Shown: positions 31,514 to 39,910 of the stretch, in pieces | Numbering within the stretch: position 1 is the first letter of the stretch | How the letters are laid out: every line of letters begins with the position of its first letter | Source: Roseinatronobacter ekhonensis | Lineage (GTDB): Bacteria > Pseudomonadota > Alphaproteobacteria > Rhodobacterales > Rhodobacteraceae | Direction: 5' to 3' | Assembly: GCF_900499075.1 (NCBI RefSeq) | Contig: NZ_UIHC01000026.1 | Coordinates: forward strand, 1 to 45,769 | DNA length: 45,769 nucleotides | Made by a program: the position numbers and the translations under genes | The notes under the pieces: model-generated | Database searches by the model: none | Told to the model about the DNA's origin: nothing | Seen by the model: only the letters and a program-made list of their open reading frames with translations

Positions 31514-32410
31514 ATGTGCGGGATTGTCGGATTATTCCTGAAGGACAAGTCGCTCGAACCCCAACTGGGTGCGATGCTGACCGATATGCTGATCACCATG
31601 ACAGATCGCGGCCCCGATAGCGCCGGGATCGCGGTCTATGGCGCGGGTGCGGGTGGTCGCACCAAGATGACCGTGCAATCGGCGCAGGCGGAACAGGACT
31701 TTGCCACTCTGGCGGAAGATCTGTCTGCCGCGCTGGGTGTTCAAGTCACGCAACGCGTGGTCGACACACATGCCGTGCTCGACCTGCCTGCTGACCGGGC
31801 AGAGGACGCGCGCGCCGCATTGACCGATCTGCGCCCCGGTCTGCGCGTTATGAGCGACGGCGAGCGGATCGAAATCTTCAAGGAAGTGGGCTTGCCCAAG
31901 GATGTCGCGTCGCGCTTCAGCCTATCCGCCATGCAGGGCAGCCACGGTATCGGCCATACCCGCATGGCGACCGAATCAGCTGTCACCACGCAAGGCGCGC
32001 ACCCGTTTTCGACCGGCGCGGACCAGTGTTTGGTGCACAACGGGTCGCTGTCGAATCATAACAGCCTGCGCCGCAAGCTGCGCGCGGCGGGCATGCGTAT
32101 CGAAAGCCAGAACGACACAGAGGTGGGCGCGGCCTATCTAAGCTGGCGGATGCGCGAAGGCGCAACACTGGGCAAGGCGCTCGAATCCTCTATCGACGAT
32201 CTGGACGGCTTTTTCACCTTTGTCGTCGGGACCAAGGACGGCTTTGGCGTGGTGCGCGATCCTATCGCTTGCAAGCCTGCCGTTATGGCCGAAACCGACC
32301 AATATGTTGCGTTCGGGTCCGAATACCGCGCGTTGGTCAACCTGCCGGGCATCGACGCCGCTCGCGTCTGGGAACCCGAACCCGCAACCGTTTACTTCTG
32401 GAGCCACTGA
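31514..32410 (+). CDS. mgsA: N-methylglutamate synthase subunit A (class II glutamine amidotransferase)
   Basis: A 298-residue protein matching the glutaminase domain of glutamate synthase. The N-terminus MCGIVG gives the catalytic Cys after Met removal, so the start at 31514 is certain although the frame is open to 31469; AGAGGAA lies upstream. GSHGIGHTRMATES and HNGSLSNHNSL are the substrate motifs. In the three-gene set it removes the methylamine/amide group from gamma-glutamylmethylamide for transfer within the complex. It heads mgsABC. Confidence 0.87.
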   Translation: MCGIVGLFLKDKSLEPQLGAMLTDMLITMTDRGPDSAGIAVYGAGAGGRTKMTVQSAQAEQDFATLAEDLSAALGVQVTQRVVDTHAVLDLPADRAEDARAALTDLRPGLRVMSDGERIEIFKEVGLPKDVASRFSLSAMQGSHGIGHTRMATESAVTTQGAHPFSTGADQCLVHNGSLSNHNSLRRKLRAAGMRIESQNDTEVGAAYLSWRMREGATLGKALESSIDDLDGFFTFVVGTKDGFGVVRDPIACKPAVMAETDQYVAFGSEYRALVNLPGIDAARVWEPEPATVYFWSH

Positions 32411-32413
32411 GCC

Positions 32414-33097
32414 ATGCAGACCATAGACCTTGCCACCCAGCCGCTGCGCGAATTGAACGCAACGCTTCAGGCGCAGGCGGAACAGACCAATGCCACGCAA
32501 TGGGAAGTGCACAATCCGCGCGGCGCGCATGCCATCGCCGTGGGGCTGGACGCCCCGATCGACGTTACCGTGCGCGGATCGACCGGGTATTATTGCGGCG
32601 GCATGAACAAGCAGGCGACGATCCATGTCACCGGCTCTGCCGGGCCGGGTGTGGCCGAAAACATGATGTCGGGCACTGTCGTTATCGACGGGGATGCCAG
32701 CCAATATGCCGGTGCGACCGGGCGCGGCGGCTTGTTGGTCATCAAGGGCAACGCATCCAGCCGCTGCGGCATTTCGATGAAGGGCATCGACATCGTGGTG
32801 CAGGGCAATATCGGCCATATGTCCGCCTTCATGGGGCAGGCGGGTAATCTTGTTGTCTGCGGCGATGCGGGCGATGCGCTGGGCGATTCGCTGTACGAGG
32901 CGCGGCTTTTCGTGCGCGGGTCGGTCAAAAGCCTTGGCGCCGATTGCATCGAGAAAGAGATGCGTCCCGAACATCTGGAGATTTTGCGCGATCTTTTGGC
33001 GCGCGCGGGAATAGACGCCAAGCCGGAAGAGTTCCGGCGTTACGGCTCTGCCCGAAAGCTCTACAACTTCGATATCGACAATGCTGCGGCCTACTGA
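32414..33097 (+). CDS. mgsB: N-methylglutamate synthase subunit B (GltB C-terminal-domain-like)
   Basis: The 227-residue protein is a stand-alone version of the right-handed beta-helix (GXGXG) domain of glutamate synthase, with repeated glycine turns such as GYYCGGMNKQ, GRGGLLVIKGNA and GNIGHMSAFMGQAGNL. It is structural and links the glutaminase and synthase parts. It begins 3 bp after mgsA and ends 11 bp before mgsC. Confidence 0.87.
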   Translation: MQTIDLATQPLRELNATLQAQAEQTNATQWEVHNPRGAHAIAVGLDAPIDVTVRGSTGYYCGGMNKQATIHVTGSAGPGVAENMMSGTVVIDGDASQYAGATGRGGLLVIKGNASSRCGISMKGIDIVVQGNIGHMSAFMGQAGNLVVCGDAGDALGDSLYEARLFVRGSVKSLGADCIEKEMRPEHLEILRDLLARAGIDAKPEEFRRYGSARKLYNFDIDNAAAY

Positions 33098-33108
33098 GGG
33101 GTATGACC

Positions 33109-34452
33109 ATGAAAGACGATGAACGCCGCACACCGCGCACCATGCCGATTCAATCGGCGACTTTCTCGAACCCGATCAACGCCGAAATTCGCAGGGCCGC
33201 GGCCACCGGCATTTACGACATTCGCGGCGGCGGTGCGAAACGCCGCGTGCCGCATTTCGATGACCTGCTGTTTCTGGGCGCGTCGGTCAGCCGCTACCCG
33301 CTGGAAGGCTACCGCGAGAAATGCGATACCAGTGTCACGCTGGGCACGCGCTTTGCGAAAAAGCCGATCAAGCTGGACATTCCCATCACCATCGCGGGCA
33401 TGAGCTTTGGGGCTTTGTCCGCGCAGGCCAAGGAAGCCTTGGGGCGCGGCGCGTCGGAAGCGGGCACGTCGACCACCACCGGCGATGGCGGCATGACAGC
33501 CGAAGAGCGCGGGCATTCCAAGACATTGGTCTATCAATACTTGCCCTCGCGCTACGGCATGAACCCGGACGATCTGCGCCGCGCCGATGCGATTGAAATC
33601 GTCGTGGGCCAAGGGGCGAAACCGGGCGGCGGCGGTATGTTGCTGGGGCAAAAAATCTCCGACCGTGTCGCTGAAATGCGCACTTTGCCCAAAGGGATCG
33701 ACCAGCGGTCGGCCTGCCGTCACCCGGACTGGACCGGGCCGGACGATCTGGAAATCAAGATACTGGAGTTGCGCGAGATTACTGGCTGGCAAGTGCCGAT
33801 CTACGTCAAGGTCGGGGGCACGCGCCCCCAGTATGACGTGGCGCTTGCTGTCAAGGCGGGGGCCGATGTGGTGGTGCTGGACGGGATGCAGGGCGGCACG
33901 GCGGCAACGCAGGATGTGTTCATTGAAAACGTCGGCCTGCCGACGCTGGCGTGCATCCGCCCTGCCGTGCGCGCGCTTCAGGAACTGGGTGTGCACCGCG
34001 AGGTGCAGTTGATCGTCTCTGGCGGTATTCGCACCGGCGCGGATGTCGCCAAGGCTCTGGCGCTGGGGGCTGATGCGGTCAGCATTGGCACGGCGGCCAT
34101 GATCGCGCTGGGCGACAATGACCCTAAATACGAGTCCGAGTACAACGCGCTGGGCACCACGGCGGGCGCGTATGATGACTGGCACGAGGGCAAAGACCCG
34201 GCTGGCATTACCACCCAAGACCCGGAGCTGGCGGCACGGTTGAACCCGGTAGAGGCGGGGCGCCGCCTGCGCAACTACCTGAAGGTGATGACGCTGGAAG
34301 CGCAGACCATCGCGCGCGCCTGCGGTCACAACCACCTGCACAATCTGGAACCCGAAGACCTATGCGCGCTCACGATGGAAGCCGCCGCAATGGCGCAAAT
34401 TCCACTAGCCGGGACGGATTGGTATCCGGGGAAACCGGGCAGCGGTTACTGA
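33109..34452 (+). CDS. mgsC: N-methylglutamate synthase subunit C (FMN-binding glutamate synthase domain)
   Basis: The 447-residue protein matches the FMN/3Fe-4S synthase domain of glutamate synthase, with PITIAGMSFGALS, GDGGMTAEER, KVGGTRPQYDVALAVKAGAD and VSGGIRTGADVAKALALGAD as the TIM-barrel motifs. It would form N-methylglutamate from 2-oxoglutarate and methylamine released by MgsA. GAGGGG precedes ATG 33109 by about 7 bases, better than the ATG at 33103. It ends 10 bp before a terminator-like hairpin. Confidence 0.88.
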   Translation: MKDDERRTPRTMPIQSATFSNPINAEIRRAAATGIYDIRGGGAKRRVPHFDDLLFLGASVSRYPLEGYREKCDTSVTLGTRFAKKPIKLDIPITIAGMSFGALSAQAKEALGRGASEAGTSTTTGDGGMTAEERGHSKTLVYQYLPSRYGMNPDDLRRADAIEIVVGQGAKPGGGGMLLGQKISDRVAEMRTLPKGIDQRSACRHPDWTGPDDLEIKILELREITGWQVPIYVKVGGTRPQYDVALAVKAGADVVVLDGMQGGTAATQDVFIENVGLPTLACIRPAVRALQELGVHREVQLIVSGGIRTGADVAKALALGADAVSIGTAAMIALGDNDPKYESEYNALGTTAGAYDDWHEGKDPAGITTQDPELAARLNPVEAGRRLRNYLKVMTLEAQTIARACGHNHLHNLEPEDLCALTMEAAAMAQIPLAGTDWYPGKPGSGY

Positions 34453-34462
34453 CAGTTTACTG

Positions 34463-34494
34463 ACGCGGGCTGGCACATGCTGGCCCGCGTTTTT
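34463..34494 (+). terminator. Intrinsic terminator between mgsC and gmaS
   Basis: ACGCGGGC (34463-34470) pairs perfectly with GCCCGCGT (34483-34490) around a 12-base loop, and the strand continues with four more T. It lies 10 bp after the mgsC stop and 30 bp before the gmaS start. It should end most mgsABC transcripts or act as an attenuator; no separate gmaS promoter is obvious in the remaining 30 bp. Confidence 0.75.
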
Positions 34495-34524
34495 CGATCA
34501 AAAAGACCAACAGGGGACAGACGC

Positions 34525-35853
34525 ATGACACTCGATCTGGCACAATTCGCCGCCGACCGCGGCATCAAATATTTCATGATTTCCTTCACCGACCTGTTCG
34601 GGGGGCAGCGCGCCAAGCTGGTGCCCGCGCAGGCCATTGCCGATATGCAGGCCGATGGCGCGGGGTTCGCGGGCTTTGCAACCTGGCTGGACATGACGCC
34701 TGCTGACCCCGACATGCTGGCCGTGCCGGACCCGGCATCGGTTATTCAACTGCCTTGGAAACCGGAAGTGGCCTGGGTCGCAGGCAATTGCGTGATGGAA
34801 GGGCAGGACGTCGCGCAAGCGCCGCGCAACGTGTTGCGCCGGCTGGTGGCAGAAGCCGCCGAGGAAGGGCTGCATGTAAAAACCGGGGTCGAGGCTGAAT
34901 ATTTCCTGCTGACCCCCGAAGGCGATGCCATTTCCGACCCGTTCGATACCGCCGAGAAACCCTGCTACGACCAGCAGGCCGTCATGCGCCGCTATGACGT
35001 CGTGCGCGAGGTGTGTGATTACATGCTGGATATGGGCTGGGGTCCGTATCAGAATGACCATGAAGACGCGAACGGCCAGTTTGAAATGAACTGGGAATTC
35101 GACGACATCCTGAAAACTGCGGACAAGCACAGCTTTTTCAAATTCATGGTCAAGTCGGTGGCCGAAAAGCACGGGCTCCGCGCGACCTTTATGCCCAAGC
35201 CCATCGAGGGCCTGACCGGCAATGGCTGCCATGTGCACATCTCTGTCTGGGACGCGCCGGGCAAGCAGGCCAAGGTCAATGTCTTTGCCGGTGAGGGCGA
35301 AGGGCAGACCGGCGAGGTCGGGCTGTCAGAGCGCGGCAAGCATTTCCTTGGCGGGATCATGAAGCACGCAAGCGCGCTTGCGGCCATCACCAACCCCACG
35401 GTGAACAGCTACAAGCGGATCAACGCGCCGCGCACCATGTCAGGGGCGACATGGGCGCCCAATTCGGTGACATGGACCGGCAACAACCGCACCCATATGG
35501 TGCGTGTTCCGGGGCCGGGCCGGTTTGAATTGCGCCTGCCCGATGGCGCGGCCAACCCGTATCTGTTGCAGGCAGTCATTATTGCGGCGGGTCTGAGCGG
35601 CATCCGCACAAAGGCGGACCCCGGCCCGCGCCGCGACATCGACATGTATTCGGAAGGGCACAAGGTCACGGATGCGCCCAAGCTGCCGCTGAACATGCTC
35701 GACGCGCTGCGCGCCTATGAAGATGATGCCGCGCTGATGGAGGCGATGGGCATGGAGTTTTCGCGCTCCTACCTGAAACTGAAACACAAGGAATGGAATT
35801 CCTTCGTGTCGCATTTCAGCCGCTGGGAAAAGGACAACACGCTTGATATCTGA
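34525..35853 (+). CDS. gmaS: Gamma-glutamylmethylamide synthetase GmaS
   Basis: GmaS is a glutamine-synthetase relative that joins methylamine to glutamate using ATP. The 442-residue protein has the GS beta-grasp start and the catalytic core with GVEAEYFLL, NGCHVHISVWD, NPTVNSYKRINAP and GRFELRLPDGAANPYL. The type III-like core and the place directly after mgsABC favour GmaS over GlnA. GGGGA lies about 8 bases before the ATG; the frame is open to 34477. A terminator-like hairpin ends 30 bp upstream. Confidence 0.88.
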   Translation: MTLDLAQFAADRGIKYFMISFTDLFGGQRAKLVPAQAIADMQADGAGFAGFATWLDMTPADPDMLAVPDPASVIQLPWKPEVAWVAGNCVMEGQDVAQAPRNVLRRLVAEAAEEGLHVKTGVEAEYFLLTPEGDAISDPFDTAEKPCYDQQAVMRRYDVVREVCDYMLDMGWGPYQNDHEDANGQFEMNWEFDDILKTADKHSFFKFMVKSVAEKHGLRATFMPKPIEGLTGNGCHVHISVWDAPGKQAKVNVFAGEGEGQTGEVGLSERGKHFLGGIMKHASALAAITNPTVNSYKRINAPRTMSGATWAPNSVTWTGNNRTHMVRVPGPGRFELRLPDGAANPYLLQAVIIAAGLSGIRTKADPGPRRDIDMYSEGHKVTDAPKLPLNMLDALRAYEDDAALMEAMGMEFSRSYLKLKHKEWNSFVSHFSRWEKDNTLDI

Positions 35854-35894
35854 CGCGCAAACCGCGCCCGATCGGGCATATCAAAGGACTTCCG

Positions 35895-36779
35895 ATGAAT
35901 AGTTTTGCTCTGACCGTCACCTGCGCCAGCACGCGTGGGATTGTCGCTGCCATTGCCGCCTTTCTGGCAGATCATGGCTGCAACATCACCGACTCCTCGC
36001 AATTCGACGATATGGAAACCGGCCGTTTTTTCATGCGGGTCAGCTTTGCCAGCGAAGAGGCGGCGACGCTCGACAGTCTGCAAACGGGCTTTGCCGAGAT
36101 CGGTGCGCGCTTCGGGATGGAATATGCGTTCCATGACGAAGCAGAGCGCATGAAGGTCATCATCATGGTGTCGCGCTTCGGGCATTGCCTGAACGATCTG
36201 CTCTATCGATGGCGGATCGGGGCGCTGCCCATCGACATCGTGGCCGTGATCTCTAACCATATGGACTATCAGAAGGTTGTCGTGAACCACGATATTCCAT
36301 TCCATTGCATTCCCGTGACCAAGGCCAACAAGCCGGATGCAGAGGGCCGCATCATGGAAGTGGTCGAGCAGACCGGCGCGGAGTTGATTGTTCTTGCGCG
36401 CTACATGCAGGTTCTGTCCGACGCGATGTGTCAGAAAATGTCGGGCCGGATCATCAATATCCACCACAGCTTCCTGCCCAGCTTCAAAGGGGCCAACCCG
36501 TATAAGCAGGCCTACCAGCGCGGGGTGAAGCTGATCGGCGCGACCTCTCATTATGTGACGGCAGATCTGGACGAGGGGCCGATCATTGAACAAGACATCG
36601 TGCGCGTGACCCATGCGCAGTCGCCCAGCGATTATGTCAGCCTTGGGCGTGATGTGGAAAGCCAGGTTCTGGCCCGTGCGATCCACGCGCATATCCACCG
36701 GCGCGTGTTCCTGAACGGCAACAAGACGGTGGTGTTCCCGGCCTCTCCAGGGTCTTACGCGTCTGAACGCATGGGGTAG
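35895..36779 (+). CDS. purU: Formyltetrahydrofolate deformylase PurU
   Basis: PurU hydrolyses 10-formyl-THF to formate and THF. The 294-residue protein has an N-terminal ACT domain (about 5-80) and a formyltransferase-fold catalytic domain with Asn188 and His190 in INIHHSFLPSF and Asp226 in DLDEGP, the usual catalytic triad. In methylamine clusters it drains C1 units from THF towards formate oxidation. It follows gmaS by 41 bp and its end overlaps the convergent LacI gene by 25 bp. Confidence 0.93.
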   Translation: MNSFALTVTCASTRGIVAAIAAFLADHGCNITDSSQFDDMETGRFFMRVSFASEEAATLDSLQTGFAEIGARFGMEYAFHDEAERMKVIIMVSRFGHCLNDLLYRWRIGALPIDIVAVISNHMDYQKVVVNHDIPFHCIPVTKANKPDAEGRIMEVVEQTGAELIVLARYMQVLSDAMCQKMSGRIINIHHSFLPSFKGANPYKQAYQRGVKLIGATSHYVTADLDEGPIIEQDIVRVTHAQSPSDYVSLGRDVESQVLARAIHAHIHRRVFLNGNKTVVFPASPGSYASERMG

Positions 36780-37783
36780 GGCGCGGCCGATTGCCGGACG
36801 ACCATCGTAATCGGCAGGCGCACGCTTTCGCACTCCGGCGTGTCATCGGTCAGCCGCCGCAGAACCATTGCGGCGGCTTCGGCCCCGATACGGGTGGCCG
36901 GTATATCCACCGTGGTCAACGCGGGCGACAGATGTGCGGTCACATCAATATTGTCGATCCCGACAAACGACATGGTGTCCGGAACGGAAATGCCGCGGGA
37001 TTGCGCTTCGAGCATCGCGCCCATCGCGAGCATGTCCATTGCGCCAATAATCGCGGTCGGGCGGGGGGATTGCTCCAGTAATGCAGCGCAGCCGCTTCGC
37101 CCGGCCATGACATTGGGGGCCTGCTCTGAAATTTGCGCATCGGGCAATGCCAGCCCCGCCGCATGAATGGCTGTGCGTATGCCGTCCACCCGTGCCGCCT
37201 GGCGGTCGTTTATCGCCAGATCGCCGCAGATGACGGCAATGCGCGTATGCCCAAGGTTCAGAAGGTGTTGCGCAGCCATTCCGCCGGCACTGCGATTGTC
37301 GACCAGCACGCGGTCAAACCCTTCCCGCCCTTCCCAAAGTTGCACCAGTGGCACTTCGGCGCTGTCGATTTGCGCCCAGGTCGATTGCGGGCGCGCGGCG
37401 CCGATCACGACCAGCGCATCCACCCCGTGAGAGATGAGTTGCGCCAAAGCTGTCGCCTCTGCCGCCGGGTCATATTCGTGCGAGGCGATCAGAAGCTGAT
37501 AGCCGTTGGCCGCGAGCGCCTTTTGCATTTCCTGCAATGTTGCAGAGAAAATCGGGCTGTTGAGCGTGGGTACCGCGACACCGACGGTGTTCGAGCGCCC
37601 CGACACCAAAGCCCGCGCTCGCCGGTTGGGCACATAGCCCATGCTGGCCGCAACCGTGCGGACACGCTCCAGTGTCTCGGGTTGAACAAGGCCCGGCTTG
37701 GACAGCGCGCGCGACACTGTGGCGATAGACGTATCGCAGGCGGCGGCAATGTCGATCAGTGTGGGTTTGGATCTTTTCGTCAT
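36755..37783 (-). CDS. LacI-family transcriptional regulator
   Basis: The 342-residue regulator has a LacI helix-turn-helix at the N-terminus (about 8-30, TLIDIAAACDTSIATVSRAL), a hinge helix, and a periplasmic-binding-like ligand domain (about 62-335). It is divergent from the small membrane gene and TRAP/hps operon. Two LacI-style palindromes lie in the gap, one just upstream of its own start, so it probably represses itself and the operon. The ligand may be a sulfonate or its product. The 3' end overlaps purU by 25 bp. Confidence 0.9.
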   Translation of the reverse strand: MTKRSKPTLIDIAAACDTSIATVSRALSKPGLVQPETLERVRTVAASMGYVPNRRARALVSGRSNTVGVAVPTLNSPIFSATLQEMQKALAANGYQLLIASHEYDPAAEATALAQLISHGVDALVVIGAARPQSTWAQIDSAEVPLVQLWEGREGFDRVLVDNRSAGGMAAQHLLNLGHTRIAVICGDLAINDRQAARVDGIRTAIHAAGLALPDAQISEQAPNVMAGRSGCAALLEQSPRPTAIIGAMDMLAMGAMLEAQSRGISVPDTMSFVGIDNIDVTAHLSPALTTVDIPATRIGAEAAAMVLRRLTDDTPECESVRLPITMVVRQSAAPYPMRSDA

Positions 37784-37797
37784 GTTTTCGTCTTGAA

Positions 37798-37812
37798 ATG
37801 TAAAATTTACAT
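37798..37812. promoter_or_regulatory. LacI-type operator next to the lacI-like gene
   Basis: ATGTAAAATTTACAT is a perfect 15-base palindrome, 15 bp upstream of the regulator's start codon. LacI-family operators are palindromes of this size and this position fits autoregulation. Confidence 0.65.
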
Positions 37813-37885
37813 AGCATGACCGCGGGCGCGGGCCAAAGATTTTATCTAAACTATATAGAAATTGTTTGACTCGATTCGCTCCGTA

Positions 37886-37899
37886 TGTAAGCGTTTACA
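37886..37899. promoter_or_regulatory. LacI-type operator on the hps-operon side
   Basis: TGTAAGCGTTTACA matches its own reverse complement at 12 of 14 positions and shares TGTAA and TTTACA with the palindrome at 37798-37812. It lies 42 bp upstream of the small membrane gene at 37941. The pair, about 88 bp apart, could allow looping. Confidence 0.65.
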
Positions 37900-37940
37900 G
37901 GAAGCGGAAACGGCACGCGGCAAGCATGAGGGAGGTCATC

Positions 37941-38138
37941 ATGCCACGATGGGAGAATCTGGCTTTGCTGGCGTCCTTGGCGCTGTTTTCAGGCTATTTC
38001 GGGCATGTGATTTATGCGGCCAGCACGCGCAGCCCGATTATCAGTATTCAGCAAGAGGCGATTTTGCTGGGCATTGCGGTGATTACTTTCGCCGCAGGCA
38101 GCCTTGGGCGCGAAGCGCGCGAGCGCAATAAAAACTGA
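37941..38138 (+). CDS. Small membrane protein at the head of the TRAP operon
   Basis: A 65-residue protein with two hydrophobic segments (about 6-26 and 38-54) and a basic tail GREARERNKN. No family is recognised. The ATG at 37941 is chosen because GGGAGG lies about 8 bases upstream; the frame continues to 37866. It is the first gene after the operators and is followed 25 bp later by the TRAP binding protein, so it is probably expressed with the transporter. It may be a transporter accessory; this is only inferred from position. Confidence 0.65.
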   Translation: MPRWENLALLASLALFSGYFGHVIYAASTRSPIISIQQEAILLGIAVITFAAGSLGREARERNKN

Positions 38139-38163
38139 CCAACATCTAGGGAGGAGACAGGTC

Positions 38164-39318
38164 ATGACGGATAAGACGACACATACGGAATTGCAAAGCG
38201 CGGAGCGGCGCAATTTCCTGAAACTCGCCTCGACCGGCGGGTTCACAGCGGCGTTGGTCGCGGGCGCTGCGGGCACTTTGTGGTCGTCCGAGGCAGCCGC
38301 GCAAACAGCCGCCGAAGAGCGTGAGCGCCAAGAGGCCGCAGAGCATATCATGACCGTCGCGACAGCCTATGTTCTAGGTGCGACACGCAGCTATCCGATC
38401 ATGCAGCTTGACCTAAAGGAGAACATCCAGAACGCCACCAACGGCAAAGTCTATGTGCGTCTGGCGCCCGGTGGTCAGCTTGGGTCCGGCGGTGAGCTGG
38501 TCAGCGGCGTGCAGAATGGCGCCATCCAGTGCGCGCAGCATTCGCTGTCGAACTTCGCGCCTTTCGCGCCGACTGTGGACCTTATCAACCTGCCTTACCT
38601 GTGCGGGTCGAACCAGCGTTTCGTAAACCTTGTCAATTCCGACACATGGATCAACCGCGTTCACCCCAAGGTCGAAGAGCGTGGGTTCAAGCCTCTGTTC
38701 TACATCGTCATCGACCCGCGCGTGATCGCGCTGCGTCGTGGCATTGAAAACCCGGTTCTGGTGCCGTCTGATCTGCAAGGCGTGAAATTCCGCGTCCCCG
38801 GCTCGCAGATGTTGCAGCAATATTACTCGATGGCGGGTGCGAACCCTACGCCGGTCGCTTGGGGCGAAACCCCGTCCGCGATTACGCAAGGTGTGGCCGA
38901 TGGCCTTGACCCGTCGGTCGGCGCGCTCAACGTGTTCGGCTTCCGCGACATCCTCAGCCATGTCACATTCAACCAGCCGGTGCCCGACAGCCAAGTCTAT
39001 TCCATGAACCTCGAATGGTTCAATTCCATGCCGTCGGATGTGCAGGAAGGGATCGAAGAGGCCGGCCGCATCACCATGATGCAGAACCTTGCCAAGGTGC
39101 CTTCGGCGCGCAACTACGCGATGGCCGAAATGCGCAAAGCCGGTGTGCAGTTCCACAGCCTGAGCGAAGAGCAGCTCAACGAATGGCGCGAAACCGTGGG
39201 CTACCAGCGCAGCGAGTGGGACAACTTCAAGACCGAACTTGCAGGCGATATGGACAGCTTCAACGCGCTTGCCGAAGCCGCTGATACCTATGCCGGTATT
39301 CCGGTGCACGACGCCTAA
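38164..39318 (+). CDS. dctP: TRAP transporter substrate-binding protein (DctP), candidate DHPS binder
   Basis: The 384-residue periplasmic protein has a Tat-type signal with ERRNFLKLAS at about 14-23 followed by a hydrophobic stretch and a likely cleavage at AAA-QTA. The DctP domain includes GQLGSGGEL and the ligand-arginine region GVKFRVPGSQM. TRAP proteins bind carboxylates or sulfonates through this Arg. The GGGAGGAGACAGGTC stretch provides the ribosome site for ATG 38164. The following HpsN/O/P genes point to dihydroxypropanesulfonate (HpsKLM-type system). A hairpin follows the stop. Confidence 0.88.
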   Translation: MTDKTTHTELQSAERRNFLKLASTGGFTAALVAGAAGTLWSSEAAAQTAAEERERQEAAEHIMTVATAYVLGATRSYPIMQLDLKENIQNATNGKVYVRLAPGGQLGSGGELVSGVQNGAIQCAQHSLSNFAPFAPTVDLINLPYLCGSNQRFVNLVNSDTWINRVHPKVEERGFKPLFYIVIDPRVIALRRGIENPVLVPSDLQGVKFRVPGSQMLQQYYSMAGANPTPVAWGETPSAITQGVADGLDPSVGALNVFGFRDILSHVTFNQPVPDSQVYSMNLEWFNSMPSDVQEGIEEAGRITMMQNLAKVPSARNYAMAEMRKAGVQFHSLSEEQLNEWRETVGYQRSEWDNFKTELAGDMDSFNALAEAADTYAGIPVHDA

Positions 39319-39326
39319 GCCCAGAT

Positions 39327-39360
39327 CGCCGCCGGGCCAAACGGTCCGGCGGCGCATTTT
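39327..39360 (+). terminator. Stem-loop after the TRAP binding-protein gene
   Basis: A 12-bp GC-rich stem (39327-39338 with 39343-39354, one G-U pair) with a four-base loop is followed by CATTTT. It is placed like the hairpin after the ABC binding-protein gene and probably lowers expression of the membrane subunits relative to the binder. Confidence 0.6.
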
Positions 39361-39393
39361 ACCCGACCAGTCACCGAACCAAAGGGGGCGGCC

Positions 39394-39900
39394 ATGCTGA
39401 GCGCATTGGACCGCAATGCCGAACGCTGGGCATTGCTTGTTTTCTACATCCTGCTCGTCACCACTATGGTGGTCGAAGTGATCCGCCGCGAGGTTCTGGC
39501 CTATTCGTCCATCTGGGGCGAGGAACTGGTGCGCTACTCTTTCATCTACCTTGTCTGGATCGGCGCATCCGCCGCCATCAAGGACCGGGCCCATATCCGC
39601 ATTGACGTGATCTTTCACGCGCTGCCGCATCGCGGGCAAACGCTGCTTTACCTGCTGGGCGACCTGATCATGCTGGGGGTCGCGGTGGCCGTTGTCATCT
39701 GGTCATGGCACGCGGTCGAAACATCCATGCGGTTCGGCTCTGTCAGCCACGGTTTGCGTGTGTCGATGGTGTATTTCCTGCTGGCGGTGCCGATCGGGTT
39801 TACCATGGTCAGTGCGCGGCTGGTGCAATCCATCTGGCGCGACATCGGCAGCCTAAGACGCGACGAACCGCCATTCACCGGCGAAAAACTGTTCGACTGA
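39394..39900 (+). CDS. dctQ: TRAP transporter small permease (DctQ)
   Basis: The 168-residue protein has four hydrophobic segments and the DctQ motif WGEELVRYSFIYLVWIGA at about 46-63. It forms the inner-membrane complex with DctM and takes substrate from the binding protein using a sodium or proton gradient. It ends 10 bp before dctM. Confidence 0.9.
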   Translation: MLSALDRNAERWALLVFYILLVTTMVVEVIRREVLAYSSIWGEELVRYSFIYLVWIGASAAIKDRAHIRIDVIFHALPHRGQTLLYLLGDLIMLGVAVAVVIWSWHAVETSMRFGSVSHGLRVSMVYFLLAVPIGFTMVSARLVQSIWRDIGSLRRDEPPFTGEKLFD

Positions 39901-39910
39901 GGGGGCCGCA

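Noticed and set aside
31514-34452. Split glutamate synthase or GlxBCD glutamine-related proteins
   Set aside because: The three genes do correspond to glutamate synthase domains, but linkage with gmaS, mgd and dmm identifies the methylamine-specific N-methylglutamate synthase set.
34525-35853. Ordinary glutamine synthetase
   Set aside because: The fold is the same, but placement directly after mgsABC and the type III-like sequence indicate gamma-glutamylmethylamide synthetase.
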